10,000 nt of DNA from Chloroflexota bacterium (GTDB lineage: Bacteria > Chloroflexota > Anaerolineae > Anaerolineales > Villigracilaceae): the NCBI GenBank assembly GCA_020217065.1, contig JAIWOB010000105.1, positions 1-10,000 of the forward strand. Reading direction: 5' to 3'. The stretch's first letter is position 1; each line of letters opens with the position of its first letter. Shown here piece by piece: positions 1 through 7,311 of the stretch. A program made the position numbers and the translations under genes. Under the pieces are notes generated by a model. It was not told the DNA's origin. It made no database searches and saw only the letters and a program-made list of their open reading frames with translations.

Positions 1-846
<846 letters not shown>

Positions 847-870
847 TTAATTACCCAATCTCTAACGACC

Positions 871-902
871 AATCTCCTCTCACGATTTAGAGACTGGAGA
901 TT
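871..902. repeat. Intergenic stem-loop in the leader of the fucose synthase gene
   Basis: On the plus strand AATCTCC (871-877) and TCTC (878-881) pair with GAGA (890-893) and GGAGATT (896-902), leaving a 2-nt bulge (CT) and an 8-nt loop. No T-run follows on either strand, so it is not a standard terminator. It sits between the epimerase stop and the fcl ribosome-binding site, so it would be folded in the operon mRNA and could act as a processing or stability element. Confidence 0.6.
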
Positions 903-916
903 AGAGACTGGAGATT
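889..916. repeat. Tandem direct repeat, 2 x 14 bp
   Basis: AGAGACTGGAGATT occurs twice back to back (889-902 and 903-916), ending exactly at the base before the epimerase stop codon. The first copy also supplies the right arm of the 871-902 hairpin. The second could compete for the same left arm, or pair with CCAATCTCT at 855-863 through a G-U pair. It looks like a short expansion of an intergenic repeat. Confidence 0.8.
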
Positions 917-1924
917 TCACTGCACGATAAACTGCGCGTTGCGATACCTGTCGTCTGTTGGGTTGCGAATTAAACCGGATTTCAGCGCGAACAACACCTC
1001 GCGCACGCCGTCGTCCACCGTCAGCGTGGTTTCAAAGCCGAGTATCCGCTTGATTTTCTCGAAAGAGACCGTGATGTCGCGCATATCGCCGCCAAAGGTC
1101 AAATCTTTGTATTCGACCGCCGTTTCGGGAATCCGCTTCAACACCAGGCGCACAATATCGTCTTTCGAGTAATTGCCGTTTTCGGCTCCCAAATTGAAAA
1201 CCTGTCCGCGAATTTTCTCCCGCTCCGCCTCCAAGCCCAGGATGACGCCGCGCGCCACATCGCGAATGTGGACAAAGGAACGCGAATAACCGCGCTGGTA
1301 GATAATCAACTCGCGTTTGGTGAACGCTTCCAGCACGAACTGATTCACAATCAAGTCGAAACGGGTGCGGGGCGAAATGCCGTACAGCGTCGCAAAGCGG
1401 AAGAGCAGCGGGGCGCAGAGCGAATCTTTTTGCGCGAGCAAAAACTCCTCCGCCGCGATTTTCGTTTCCGCGTAAAGCGACTGGGGATTCAACGGCGATT
1501 CTTCGTTCACCGCTTTTCCGTCGGGACTTAAGCCGTAATTGCTGTACGTGGAGGCGAAAACAAAACGTTCCGCGCCGAGGTCGCACGCCTGACCATAAAC
1601 CGTTTTCGTGGCTTCAACGTTATAACGCCACGCCACCTGTCTTCCCACCGCCTGACAGGCGGGAAAGCCGACAATCCCCGCCAGGTGAACCACCGCATCG
1701 GGCTTTTGCCAGTTTTTTTTCAATGCGTCGCGAACGGCGCGCGGCTCAGTGACGTCGGACTTAACGAAGTGAAAATTGGGATGGCTGAAAAACGGAAGGA
1801 TGCTTTCGCCGCCAAACAGCAGGGTATCCAAAACTGTAACGCGGTAATTCTGGCGCAAGAGTTCCGAGGTAAGCATCGAACCAATATATCCCGCGCCGCC
1901 GGTAATCAAAACATGACGTTCCAT
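917..1924 (-). CDS. NAD-dependent epimerase/dehydratase, probable nucleotide-sugar enzyme
   Basis: Extended short-chain dehydrogenase of 335 residues, a normal length for the UDP-glucose 4-epimerase / dTDP-glucose dehydratase superfamily. Residues 9-16 (GGAGYIGS) form the Rossmann nucleotide-binding loop, D57 (in SDVTE) is the adenine-side acid, and S125, Y151 and K155 (AST...YAETK) are the catalytic residues. SFVHIRDVARG (around 213-223) is the conserved sugar-nucleotide region. The substrate cannot be read from sequence; epimerase, dehydratase or reductase activity on a nucleotide sugar are all possible. The ATG at 1924 shares its A with the stop of the upstream regulator gene (TAATG), so translation is probably coupled and this start is secure. 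The downstream fucose synthase supports a role in activated-sugar supply for a surface polysaccharide. Confidence 0.85.
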   Translation of the reverse strand: MERHVLITGGAGYIGSMLTSELLRQNYRVTVLDTLLFGGESILPFFSHPNFHFVKSDVTEPRAVRDALKKNWQKPDAVVHLAGIVGFPACQAVGRQVAWRYNVEATKTVYGQACDLGAERFVFASTYSNYGLSPDGKAVNEESPLNPQSLYAETKIAAEEFLLAQKDSLCAPLLFRFATLYGISPRTRFDLIVNQFVLEAFTKRELIIYQRGYSRSFVHIRDVARGVILGLEAEREKIRGQVFNLGAENGNYSKDDIVRLVLKRIPETAVEYKDLTFGGDMRDITVSFEKIKRILGFETTLTVDDGVREVLFALKSGLIRNPTDDRYRNAQFIVQ

Positions 1925-2400
1925 TATTCCACGCCTTCCAGCCGGACTTTGTATCCGTCGAGAACCAGAGCGGGAGCGGATTTATCGCTGACGACCAAAA
2001 TCCCCTGTTCCATGCAGGTCAGTCTGCAAATGTCCGCCACATCGCCCGAACCGAGGATTCGCACGCGGTCATATCCGGCTTTCCGCACTTTGACAAGATA
2101 ATCCTTCACCCGCTGACGGGTATGGCGGTACACCGAAAAAGAACGCTCGACGTAATCCACCGCCAGGCGGGCGCGCAGCGCCAACCCTTCGGGCGTGATG
2201 ATGTAGCGCAGCTTCTTGCGTTCGGCGCGGGAGACTTTGACCGCCCCCTTGGCGATAAGCCGTTTCAAATGCCAGTTTACCGTGCCGACCGCCACGCCCA
2301 ACTGGGTCGCCAGGGTGGATTGATTCACATCGGGGTCGTTTTCGATTCGTTCAAGAAGGGTTAGTTCACGAAGTTCTTCGTTTGCAGACTCGGCGCTCAT
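1924..2400 (-). CDS. Winged-helix (MarR-like, EPS-associated type) transcriptional regulator with Rossmann-like C-terminal segment
   Basis: 158-residue DNA-binding protein. Residues 13-52 form the helix-turn-helix (recognition helix near GTVNWHLKRLIAKG, 39-52), 53-70 the wing (ending RYIITPEG), and 72-108 a helical, basic linker likely used for dimerisation. This N-terminal part resembles the MarR-type regulators found beside exopolysaccharide genes. Residues 110-158 look different: a beta strand, GSGD (117-120), a helix, then GILVVSD and a hydrophobic end, like the first half of a Rossmann fold, so a nucleotide or sugar-nucleotide ligand is conceivable (inference). I chose ATG 2400 because an in-frame TTG at 2445 lies between the -35 and -10 of a strong promoter and could not be on its transcript. 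The Shine-Dalgarno is weak. It heads the epimerase/fucose synthase operon and probably controls it. Confidence 0.8.
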   Translation of the reverse strand: MSAESANEELRELTLLERIENDPDVNQSTLATQLGVAVGTVNWHLKRLIAKGAVKVSRAERKKLRYIITPEGLALRARLAVDYVERSFSVYRHTRQRVKDYLVKVRKAGYDRVRILGSGDVADICRLTCMEQGILVVSDKSAPALVLDGYKVRLEGVE

Positions 2401-2413
2401 GCTCTCATTCCAA

Positions 2414-2430
2414 AATTCAGTCGCTGAATT
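2414..2430. promoter_or_regulatory. Probable operator: perfect 7+7 bp inverted repeat over the regulator's -10/start site
   Basis: AATTCAG (2414-2420), a 3-bp spacer TCG, then CTGAATT (2424-2430): a perfect dyad of 17 bp, the usual size for a dimeric winged-helix protein. It overlaps the -10 hexamer (2428-2433) and the predicted transcription start near 2421, the classic position for repression. The nearest DNA-binding protein is the regulator encoded directly downstream, so autorepression is the simple reading; this is inferred from position. Confidence 0.6.
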
Positions 2431-2455
2431 ATAACCGCGAATCAAACAAGGTCAA
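2428..2455 (-). promoter_or_regulatory. Sigma-70-type promoter of the regulator/epimerase/fucose synthase operon
   Basis: On the minus strand, TTGACC (2455-2450), a 16-bp spacer, then a perfect TATAAT (2433-2428). The predicted start near 2421 leaves a leader of about 20 nt before ATG 2400. It faces away from sua5, which begins 125 bp to the right. Confidence 0.75.
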
Positions 2456-2511
2456 GAGAGCGGCAAACGCTCCAAAACGGCGGCAATCGTAAAACGGAAG
2501 CGGACTTGCGA

Positions 2512-2517
2512 TACAAT
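2512..2517 (+). promoter_or_regulatory. -10 element of a probable leaderless promoter for sua5
   Basis: TACAAT ends 7 nt before the A of the sua5 ATG (2525), so transcription would begin at or next to the start codon. No Shine-Dalgarno is visible upstream of the ATG, and no convincing -35 is seen at 16-18 bp. Both fit a TANNNT-type leaderless promoter. Confidence 0.5.
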
Positions 2518-2524
2518 CGCCCCA

Positions 2525-3541
2525 ATGACAAAAATTCTGAAAGCCACAACAGAAAACATCCTCCTTGCCGCCGAGATTCTCCGCGCAGGCGGGTTGGTCG
2601 CCTTCCCAACGGAAACAGTGTACGGCTTGGGAGCAAACGCTCTCGATGAAGAAGCCGTGAAAAAAATATTCGCCGCCAAGGAACGCCCGGCAGCCGACCC
2701 CCTTATCGTCCACCTCGCCGGGTTGGAACACATTGAACAGGCGGCAAAGTCTGCGCCGCCCCTCGCCCGCCGCCTGGCAGAAAGGTTTTGGCCCGGTCCG
2801 CTGACCTTGATTCTGCCAAAGCAGCCGCAAATTCCCCGCTTGGTCACTTCGGGGCTGGATACGGTCGCTGTGCGCGCGCCAGCCCACCCGGTCGCCCTAT
2901 CCTTGCTGCGCGCGGCGGGAACGCCCATTGCCGCGCCATCCGCCAACCGTTTCGGGCATACCAGCCCCACCGCCGCGCGGCACGTTTGGGACGATTTGAA
3001 AGACCGAATCGAAATCATTTTGGACGGAGGAGCGACCCCTTTGGGCGTCGAATCCACTGTGCTGGATATTTCCGCCGTCCCGCCGCGCATTCTGCGCCCC
3101 GGCGGCGTAACGCGCGAAATGCTGGAAGACGAAATCGGCAAGGTTGCGGTTATAGAATCCTCGCGTCAGGTCGAAGCGGGGCTGCCCTCGCCGGGCTTGC
3201 TCGAAAAACATTATGCGCCCCGCGCCCAAATGATTTTTTTCAAAGGAGAGGAAGCCCGCCGCGCGATGCTGGCGCGGGCAAGAGAGGCGTTGGCTGCCGG
3301 GCAAACCGTCGGCGTTTTGGCGATGGACGAAGACGCCGAGATATTTGAAGAAACCGGCGCCGTGGTTTACCGCCTGGGCGGCGGATTGGACAGCGTCGCA
3401 AGCCGTATCTACGACGGAATGCGCCGCCTCGACGCCGATTCCGTCGCTTTAATTCTCTGCCGCGACGCCGGTGAAAGCGGACTGGGGCTCGCCATCCGCG
3501 ACAGGTTGACCCGCGCCGCCAGCGCGGTGGTCGAAACTTAA
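2525..3541 (+). CDS. sua5: L-threonylcarbamoyladenylate synthase, Sua5 type
   Basis: Makes threonylcarbamoyl-AMP from threonine, bicarbonate and ATP, the first step of t6A37 modification of ANN-decoding tRNAs. The 338 residues are the full two-domain Sua5 form rather than short TsaC. The YrdC domain (about 8-205) carries GGLVAFPTETVYGLGA (22-37), KxRP (52-55), DPLIVHL, FWPGPLTLIL, the PSAN motif (S139-A-N141) with a following T-S-P, GVESTV and LRPGGVTREML. The linker SPGLLEKHYAPRA (222-234) is the mark of Sua5 and covers the active site. The rest (about 235-338) is the Sua5 domain. ATG 2525 is preferred because the YrdC fold starts within the first ten residues. A membrane glycosyltransferase follows after 20 nt and is probably co-transcribed, without obvious functional link. 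The symbol tsaC is sometimes used. Confidence 0.95.
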   Translation: MTKILKATTENILLAAEILRAGGLVAFPTETVYGLGANALDEEAVKKIFAAKERPAADPLIVHLAGLEHIEQAAKSAPPLARRLAERFWPGPLTLILPKQPQIPRLVTSGLDTVAVRAPAHPVALSLLRAAGTPIAAPSANRFGHTSPTAARHVWDDLKDRIEIILDGGATPLGVESTVLDISAVPPRILRPGGVTREMLEDEIGKVAVIESSRQVEAGLPSPGLLEKHYAPRAQMIFFKGEEARRAMLARAREALAAGQTVGVLAMDEDAEIFEETGAVVYRLGGGLDSVASRIYDGMRRLDADSVALILCRDAGESGLGLAIRDRLTRAASAVVET

Positions 3542-3561
3542 GGCGGCGGAGACAACCCCTC

Positions 3562-5121
3562 GTGAAAAGAACCGTCTTCCGCCAAGACCTGACCTGGTTT
3601 TCAACCGCCGCCCTTCTCGTGATGGCGTTCGCCTCGATTCCCTTTTGGGTGGGGCGGGCGTCTCAAAACGGCGACTTGCTTTTTCGCGGAACTTACTTCG
3701 ACGAGAGCGATTACGCCGTCCACCTCTCGATGATGCAGGCGGGACGCATGGGCGAATGGGCGTATCAAATGCGCTTCACCGACGAGGAACATCCAGCGGC
3801 TTATCTGCGAATGTTTTATATTGCCCTGGGTCATTTCAGCAAATGGATTGGACTGGACGTGGAGACAACCTTTCGCCTCGCGCGCTGGCTCTTTGGCTTC
3901 GCCGCTTTATACGCAATTTACCGACTATGCCGAAAAATCTTCGCGGAGACAAACCTTGCGCGGGCGGCGTTTTTACTGGCGGCGTTGGGCGCGGGCGCGG
4001 GCTGGCTGCAACTCCTCCTGGGCGCGCCGCTCGAACCCATCTCGCCCATTGACTTTTGGCTGATAGACGCCTACGTCTTTTTCAGCGTTTCGCTCTTTCC
4101 CGCGTTTTCTTTTACGCTGGCGTTAATGGCATGGTCTTTGAGCCTGTTTCTGGATTACCTCGAAAGCGGCAAACCGCACAACATTCTCCTTGTCAGCCTG
4201 TTGGCGCCGTTAAGTCAAACCGTCAATCCGATTGCTTTCGCCGTCGTGGACGCGGCTATCGCAGGCGCGGCGTTTTCGTCCTGGTGGAAAAATCGAAAAG
4301 TCGAATTTCGTCATATCCCTGCCCTTGCCGTCATCGCCTTCTCTCAAATTCCCCTGCTGGCGTACAACTTCCTCGTCCTCAGCCGCGACCCATTTTGGAG
4401 TCAGTTCACGGCGCAAAATCAAACTCTCTCGCCGCCGCCGCTTTTCTATTTTTGGGGATTCGCTCCCTTTTGGCTCTTCGCGCTGCGCGGACTCTTTCTC
4501 GCCTTGCGCGAACCAAATCCAAAATTTTTAGCGTTGACCGCCTGGGCGGCAAGCGGTTTTATCCTCGCCTACCTGCCCGTCGCCATCCAGCGCCGCTTCA
4601 CCCTCGGAATCGTCATTCCGCTGGCGGCGCTGGCAATCTACGGGCTGAGCGATTTGCTCAAAAGAATCCGCCAAACGGCAAAACGCGAGAATTTGATTTA
4701 TTTCACTTACATCCTGCTGTCTTCCGTCTCCTCAATCTATCTCATCCTGGGGTTGAGCCTCTTCTTGCGGACTTTGCCGGAGGACAAGTTTTACCCGCGA
4801 GACGTGGAATCTGCGCTGACATGGTTGAATCAGCGCGCCGCGCCAAACGATTTTGTCCTGGCGGACGTTTCGACCAGTCAATTGGTCGCCCAACGCACTC
4901 GTCTTAAGGTGTATGTCGGGCATGAAATGGAAACTCTCCGCTATCAAGAAAAGAAAAAGGAAATGGAATTATTTTTCGACGGGGAAACGCCCAAAGACTG
5001 GCTGGCGGCGACCCGCGTGAAGTGGGTCATTGCGGACAAAACCGACGCTTTGAACGCGGCTGGGCTGGAAGTCGCCTATCAAAACGAAAGCGTGATAATT
5101 TACAAAGTCGCCGGCAAGTGA
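3562..5121 (+). CDS. Polytopic membrane glycosyltransferase-like protein (GT-C fold candidate)
   Basis: 519-residue integral membrane protein. TM1 is at about 12-31, followed by an outward loop with acidic DESD (47-50) and DEE (74-76). Further hydrophobic segments lie near 105-122, 132-152, 170-198, 207-240, 252-273, 295-316, 322-340, 347-365 and 380-402, then a soluble C-terminal domain (about 408-519). This plan matches GT-C enzymes that use a polyprenyl-phosphate sugar donor: an acidic pair after TM1 and a C-terminal extracytoplasmic domain. QRRF (343-346) just before the penultimate long TM is a further distinctive patch. Donor and acceptor cannot be read. The start is GTG with GGAG (3548-3551) 10 nt upstream; MKRTVFR gives a positive-inside N-terminus. 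It follows sua5 by 20 nt. An uncharacterised membrane protein without transferase activity is the alternative. Confidence 0.7.
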   Translation: MKRTVFRQDLTWFSTAALLVMAFASIPFWVGRASQNGDLLFRGTYFDESDYAVHLSMMQAGRMGEWAYQMRFTDEEHPAAYLRMFYIALGHFSKWIGLDVETTFRLARWLFGFAALYAIYRLCRKIFAETNLARAAFLLAALGAGAGWLQLLLGAPLEPISPIDFWLIDAYVFFSVSLFPAFSFTLALMAWSLSLFLDYLESGKPHNILLVSLLAPLSQTVNPIAFAVVDAAIAGAAFSSWWKNRKVEFRHIPALAVIAFSQIPLLAYNFLVLSRDPFWSQFTAQNQTLSPPPLFYFWGFAPFWLFALRGLFLALREPNPKFLALTAWAASGFILAYLPVAIQRRFTLGIVIPLAALAIYGLSDLLKRIRQTAKRENLIYFTYILLSSVSSIYLILGLSLFLRTLPEDKFYPRDVESALTWLNQRAAPNDFVLADVSTSQLVAQRTRLKVYVGHEMETLRYQEKKKEMELFFDGETPKDWLAATRVKWVIADKTDALNAAGLEVAYQNESVIIYKVAGK

Positions 5122-5202
5122 CAATTTATTTCCTCCGCCGCGGCGCGCGTGTTAGAGAACAGGCGCGGAACAAACCAAAAAAGAAGCGTTGTGCGGTTCA
5201 GG

Positions 5203-5208
5203 TAAAAT
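5203..5208 (+). promoter_or_regulatory. -10 element of a probable leaderless promoter for the lipoate/octanoate transferase gene
   Basis: TAAAAT ends 6 nt before the A of ATG 5215, with no Shine-Dalgarno in between or just upstream and no clear -35. The geometry matches that before sua5. The rest of the 93-bp gap after the glycosyltransferase gene shows a CG-rich stretch (5134-5149) but no convincing terminator. Confidence 0.45.
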
Positions 5209-5214
5209 ATATTC

Positions 5215-6033
5215 ATGACTATCTGGCGGCTTTTATACACTCCCCCAGCCAATGGCGCATGGAACATGGCTGTGGACGAATCCATCCTTGAGCATATTTA
5301 CCGCGGGGAATCCATGCCAACCCTGCGCTTGTATTCCTGGAATCCGCCCTGCCTGTCTTTGGGACACGCCCAGCCCTTCGCGGATGTGGACATGGAGCGC
5401 TTGAAATCTCGCGGCTGGGACGTTGTCCGCCGCATGACAGGGGGACGGGCAATCCTGCACACCGACGAGCTCACCTATTCCGTCACAGGGCGGGAGGATG
5501 ACCCTGCGCTTGTCGGCGGCATCCTTGAATCCTATAACCGCATCGCGCAGGCGTTGATGTACGCCGTCCGCGAGTTGGGGTTGCCCGTTGAGATGAAAGA
5601 ACATGAAACTGCGGGGCGCGCTTCCAACGCGCCCAATCCCGTCTGTTTTGAAGTTCCATCCACTTACGAAATCACCGTCAACGGGAAAAAACTCATCGGC
5701 TCGGCGCAGGCGCGGAGGAAGGAAGGCGTCTTGCAGCATGGCTCGCTTCCGTTGACGGGCGACCTGACGCGAATTTGTCAGGTTTTGAAATTTGCAGACG
5801 AAGCCGCAAGAGACGCCGCGTCGCTCCGTTTATTGGCGCGCGCCGCGACGGTTGAATCGGTTATCGGGGAGAAAAAGGATTGGGAAACGGCGGCTCAGGC
5901 TTTCGTTCGCGGGTTTGAAACCCAATTGGAAATCAAGTTCGAAAGCGGAGTCCTCTCCCCTTCCGAAGAAAAAAGAGCGGCGGAACTGGTCGAACAAAAA
6001 TACGCGCGCCCGTCGTGGACGGAGAAGTCATGA
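5215..6033 (+). CDS. Lipoate-protein ligase A / octanoyltransferase LipM family protein
   Basis: BPL/LplA/LipB-fold enzyme of 272 residues that attaches lipoate or octanoate to the lysine of lipoyl domains (2-oxoacid dehydrogenase E2, glycine cleavage H). The start MTIWRLLYTPPANGAWNMAVDE is typical. RRMTGGRAILH (72-82) is the ligand-binding loop. CFEVPSTYEI (144-153), NGKKLIGSAQARR (156-168) with the conserved lysine K158 or K159, and LQHGSLPL complete the core. C144 sits where LipM octanoyltransferases have their acyl-accepting cysteine, so transfer of octanoate from ACP is as likely as ATP-dependent ligation of free lipoate. The length fits LipM or a ligase without the separate accessory domain. 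The start is supported by the family N-terminus and the -10 just upstream. The stop overlaps the next start (ATGA), so the two genes are coupled. Confidence 0.88.
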   Translation: MTIWRLLYTPPANGAWNMAVDESILEHIYRGESMPTLRLYSWNPPCLSLGHAQPFADVDMERLKSRGWDVVRRMTGGRAILHTDELTYSVTGREDDPALVGGILESYNRIAQALMYAVRELGLPVEMKEHETAGRASNAPNPVCFEVPSTYEITVNGKKLIGSAQARRKEGVLQHGSLPLTGDLTRICQVLKFADEAARDAASLRLLARAATVESVIGEKKDWETAAQAFVRGFETQLEIKFESGVLSPSEEKRAAELVEQKYARPSWTEKS

Positions 6034-7082
6034 AAAATTTTTTAGTCTACGGCTCGTATGGATACACGGGAAATTTAATTGTCGAGCAAGCCGTAAGGGA
6101 GGGATTGAAGCCGCTGCTTGCAGGGCGTGACGAGAAGCGCTTGCGCGCGCAAGCCGAAAAGTTTGGTCTGGAATATCGCGCCTTTTCCGTCGAAGATAGC
6201 GCCGCGCTCAACTCGGCTTTGCGCGAAGTGGAGGCGGTTTTGCATTGCGCGGGTCCATTTGTGTTGACTTTCCGTCAAATGGCGGAGGCGTGCATCCGCG
6301 CGGGGCGGCATTACGTGGACATCAGCGGCGAGATTGAGGAATTCGAAGCGCTGGCGGCGATGGACGAAGAGGCGAAACGCGCAGGCGTAACCCTGCTGCC
6401 AGGCGCCGGCTTCGACGTGGTTCCTTCGGACTGCCTAAGCGCCTATGTGGCGGGAAAACTTCCGAGCGCGACGCATCTTGAACTGTACATCAAAAGCGTC
6501 GGCAGCGGAATCTCGCGCGGCACGGCGCGTTCTGGAATTGAAAACAGCCATCGGGAAGGACGCATCCGCCGCGATGGAAAAATTATCAGAACGCCACATT
6601 TGTGGAACGTCAAAGATGTGGACTTCGGGCGCGGTCCGACGCGAGTGGTCACAATGGGCTGGGGCGACGTCAGCGCGGCATATCACAGCACAGGCATCCC
6701 TAACGTGACCGTTTACATGGGGCTTCCTTCGGCGCTGCTCGGATTCATGCGCCTGACCCGCGCGATGGGTCCTCTGCTTTACAGCCGCGCCGCAAGGGAC
6801 TTCATCAAATGGCTCATCGGAAAATTCTTCGCGCCGGGTCCCACGCCCGAACAAAACAAAAATGGATTCAGTTTACTCATCGCCGAAGCGACGGATGGAA
6901 AACAAACGGCGCGCGCCAAGTTGCGGACTCCCGAAGCGTACTATCTGACCGCGCTCACGTCCGTCGAAATCGTCAAGCGGATTCTGGCTGGCGACCTCAA
7001 AACGGGATTCCAAACCCCAAGCCGGGCTTACGGGGCGGATTTCATCCTGCAATTTGCCGGCGTCACGCGGGAAGACGCCTAG
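6030..7082 (+). CDS. Saccharopine dehydrogenase-like NAD(P)-binding oxidoreductase
   Basis: 350-residue protein of the saccharopine dehydrogenase / trans-acting enoyl reductase group. Residues 8-14 (GSYGYTG) are the Rossmann GxxGxxG loop and AGRD (31-34) is the usual second-strand end, suggesting NADP. CAGPF (73-77), YVDISGE (95-101) and GFDVVPSDCL (127-136) are conserved in this family and distinguish it from true lysine-pathway enzymes. The C-terminal part is moderately hydrophobic, as in relatives thought to act on lipid-like substrates; the actual substrate is unknown. ATG 6030 is chosen over ATG 6015 because GGAG (6021-6024) lies 5 nt before it and it overlaps the preceding stop as ATGA. 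Pairing with a lipoyl/octanoyl transferase could hint at acyl metabolism, but this is only context. It converges on the tRNA-Lys gene. Confidence 0.85.
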   Translation: MKNFLVYGSYGYTGNLIVEQAVREGLKPLLAGRDEKRLRAQAEKFGLEYRAFSVEDSAALNSALREVEAVLHCAGPFVLTFRQMAEACIRAGRHYVDISGEIEEFEALAAMDEEAKRAGVTLLPGAGFDVVPSDCLSAYVAGKLPSATHLELYIKSVGSGISRGTARSGIENSHREGRIRRDGKIIRTPHLWNVKDVDFGRGPTRVVTMGWGDVSAAYHSTGIPNVTVYMGLPSALLGFMRLTRAMGPLLYSRAARDFIKWLIGKFFAPGPTPEQNKNGFSLLIAEATDGKQTARAKLRTPEAYYLTALTSVEIVKRILAGDLKTGFQTPSRAYGADFILQFAGVTREDA

Positions 7083-7163
7083 TTCTCATTGCGGTTGAGA
7101 AGAAAAACGAAATGCCCCGAAATTCATTTCTTCAGGACGTTTTTGTCTGTGAGCATGAAAGGA

Positions 7164-7229
7164 GGACGCTCAACCAAATAAAAAAGCCATCCAAACGGAA
7201 GGCTTGCTGTGAGCGCGGAGCGGGTCGAA
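7164..7229. repeat. Left copy of 66-bp repeat (tRNA-Lys 3' end plus terminator)
   Basis: Matches 7246-7311 at 65 of 66 positions (7179 T versus 7261 C), with a period of 82 bp. On the minus strand it holds the last 21 nt region of tRNA-Lys (T-loop, T-stem 3' strand, acceptor 3' strand; 7209-7229), the terminator (7180-7205), and a further GGTTGAGCG segment identical to the T-arm 5' side. It cannot encode a tRNA because the 5' part is absent. Confidence 0.9.
7180..7205 (-). terminator. Duplicated intrinsic terminator (second in tandem)
   Basis: Exact copy of the terminator at 7262-7287, 82 bp further downstream on the minus strand. It would catch transcripts that read through the first, before they run antisense into the oxidoreductase gene. 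Confidence 0.7.
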
Positions 7230-7235
7230 TATCAT

Positions 7236-7247
7236 CCCCGTACGGGG
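7236..7247. repeat. 12-bp perfect palindrome CCCCGTACGGGG inside the repeat junction
   Basis: It lies in the 19-bp segment (7230-7248) present between the two repeat copies and absent at the junction of the right copy with the tRNA. In the left copy it separates GAGCG from TTCGACC, which are adjacent in the intact tRNA. Confidence 0.75.
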
Positions 7248-7311
7248 ACGCTCAACCAAACAAAAAAGCCATCCAAACGGAAGGCTTGCTGTGAGCGCGG
7301 AGCGGGTCGAA
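7246..7311. repeat. Right copy of 66-bp repeat, overlapping the 3' end of the functional tRNA-Lys
   Basis: Near-identical to 7164-7229. Its right part (7291-7311) is the real 3' end of tRNA-Lys. The motif ACGCTCAACCA then occurs a third time at 7311-7321 as the T-arm 5' side and variable loop of the tRNA, so the underlying unit is 63 bp (7248-7310), with a 19-bp extra segment at the other junction. Confidence 0.9.
7262..7287 (-). terminator. Intrinsic terminator of tRNA-Lys
   Basis: Read on the minus strand it gives AAGCC, T, TCC, loop GTTT, GGA, T, GGCTT, then a T-run (six T counting the end of the stem). The stem is 5 + 3 bp with one T-T mismatch. It begins 4 nt after the tRNA discriminator base. 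Confidence 0.8.

Noticed and set aside
2401..2445. TTG start at 2445 for the regulator
   Set aside because: It lies between the -35 and -10 of the gene's own promoter, so it would not be transcribed from it.
2452..3141. Long minus-strand open frame antisense to sua5
   Set aside because: The sua5 frame has all family motifs; the antisense protein is rich in Ser, Arg and Ala with no fold signature.
4056..4907. 283-codon plus-strand frame inside the glycosyltransferase gene
   Set aside because: The main frame encodes a coherent set of TM segments; this one is arginine/proline-rich and overlaps it entirely.
7180..7259. Possible second tRNA gene on the minus strand in the left repeat copy
   Set aside because: Only the 3' half is present; no D-arm, anticodon arm or 5' acceptor strand precedes it, and a 19-bp segment splits the T-arm.
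7164..7311. Possible CRISPR-like array from two near-identical 66-bp repeats with a spacer
   Set aside because: Only two copies, far too long for CRISPR repeats, 16-bp gap, and the repeat content is a tRNA tail and terminator.
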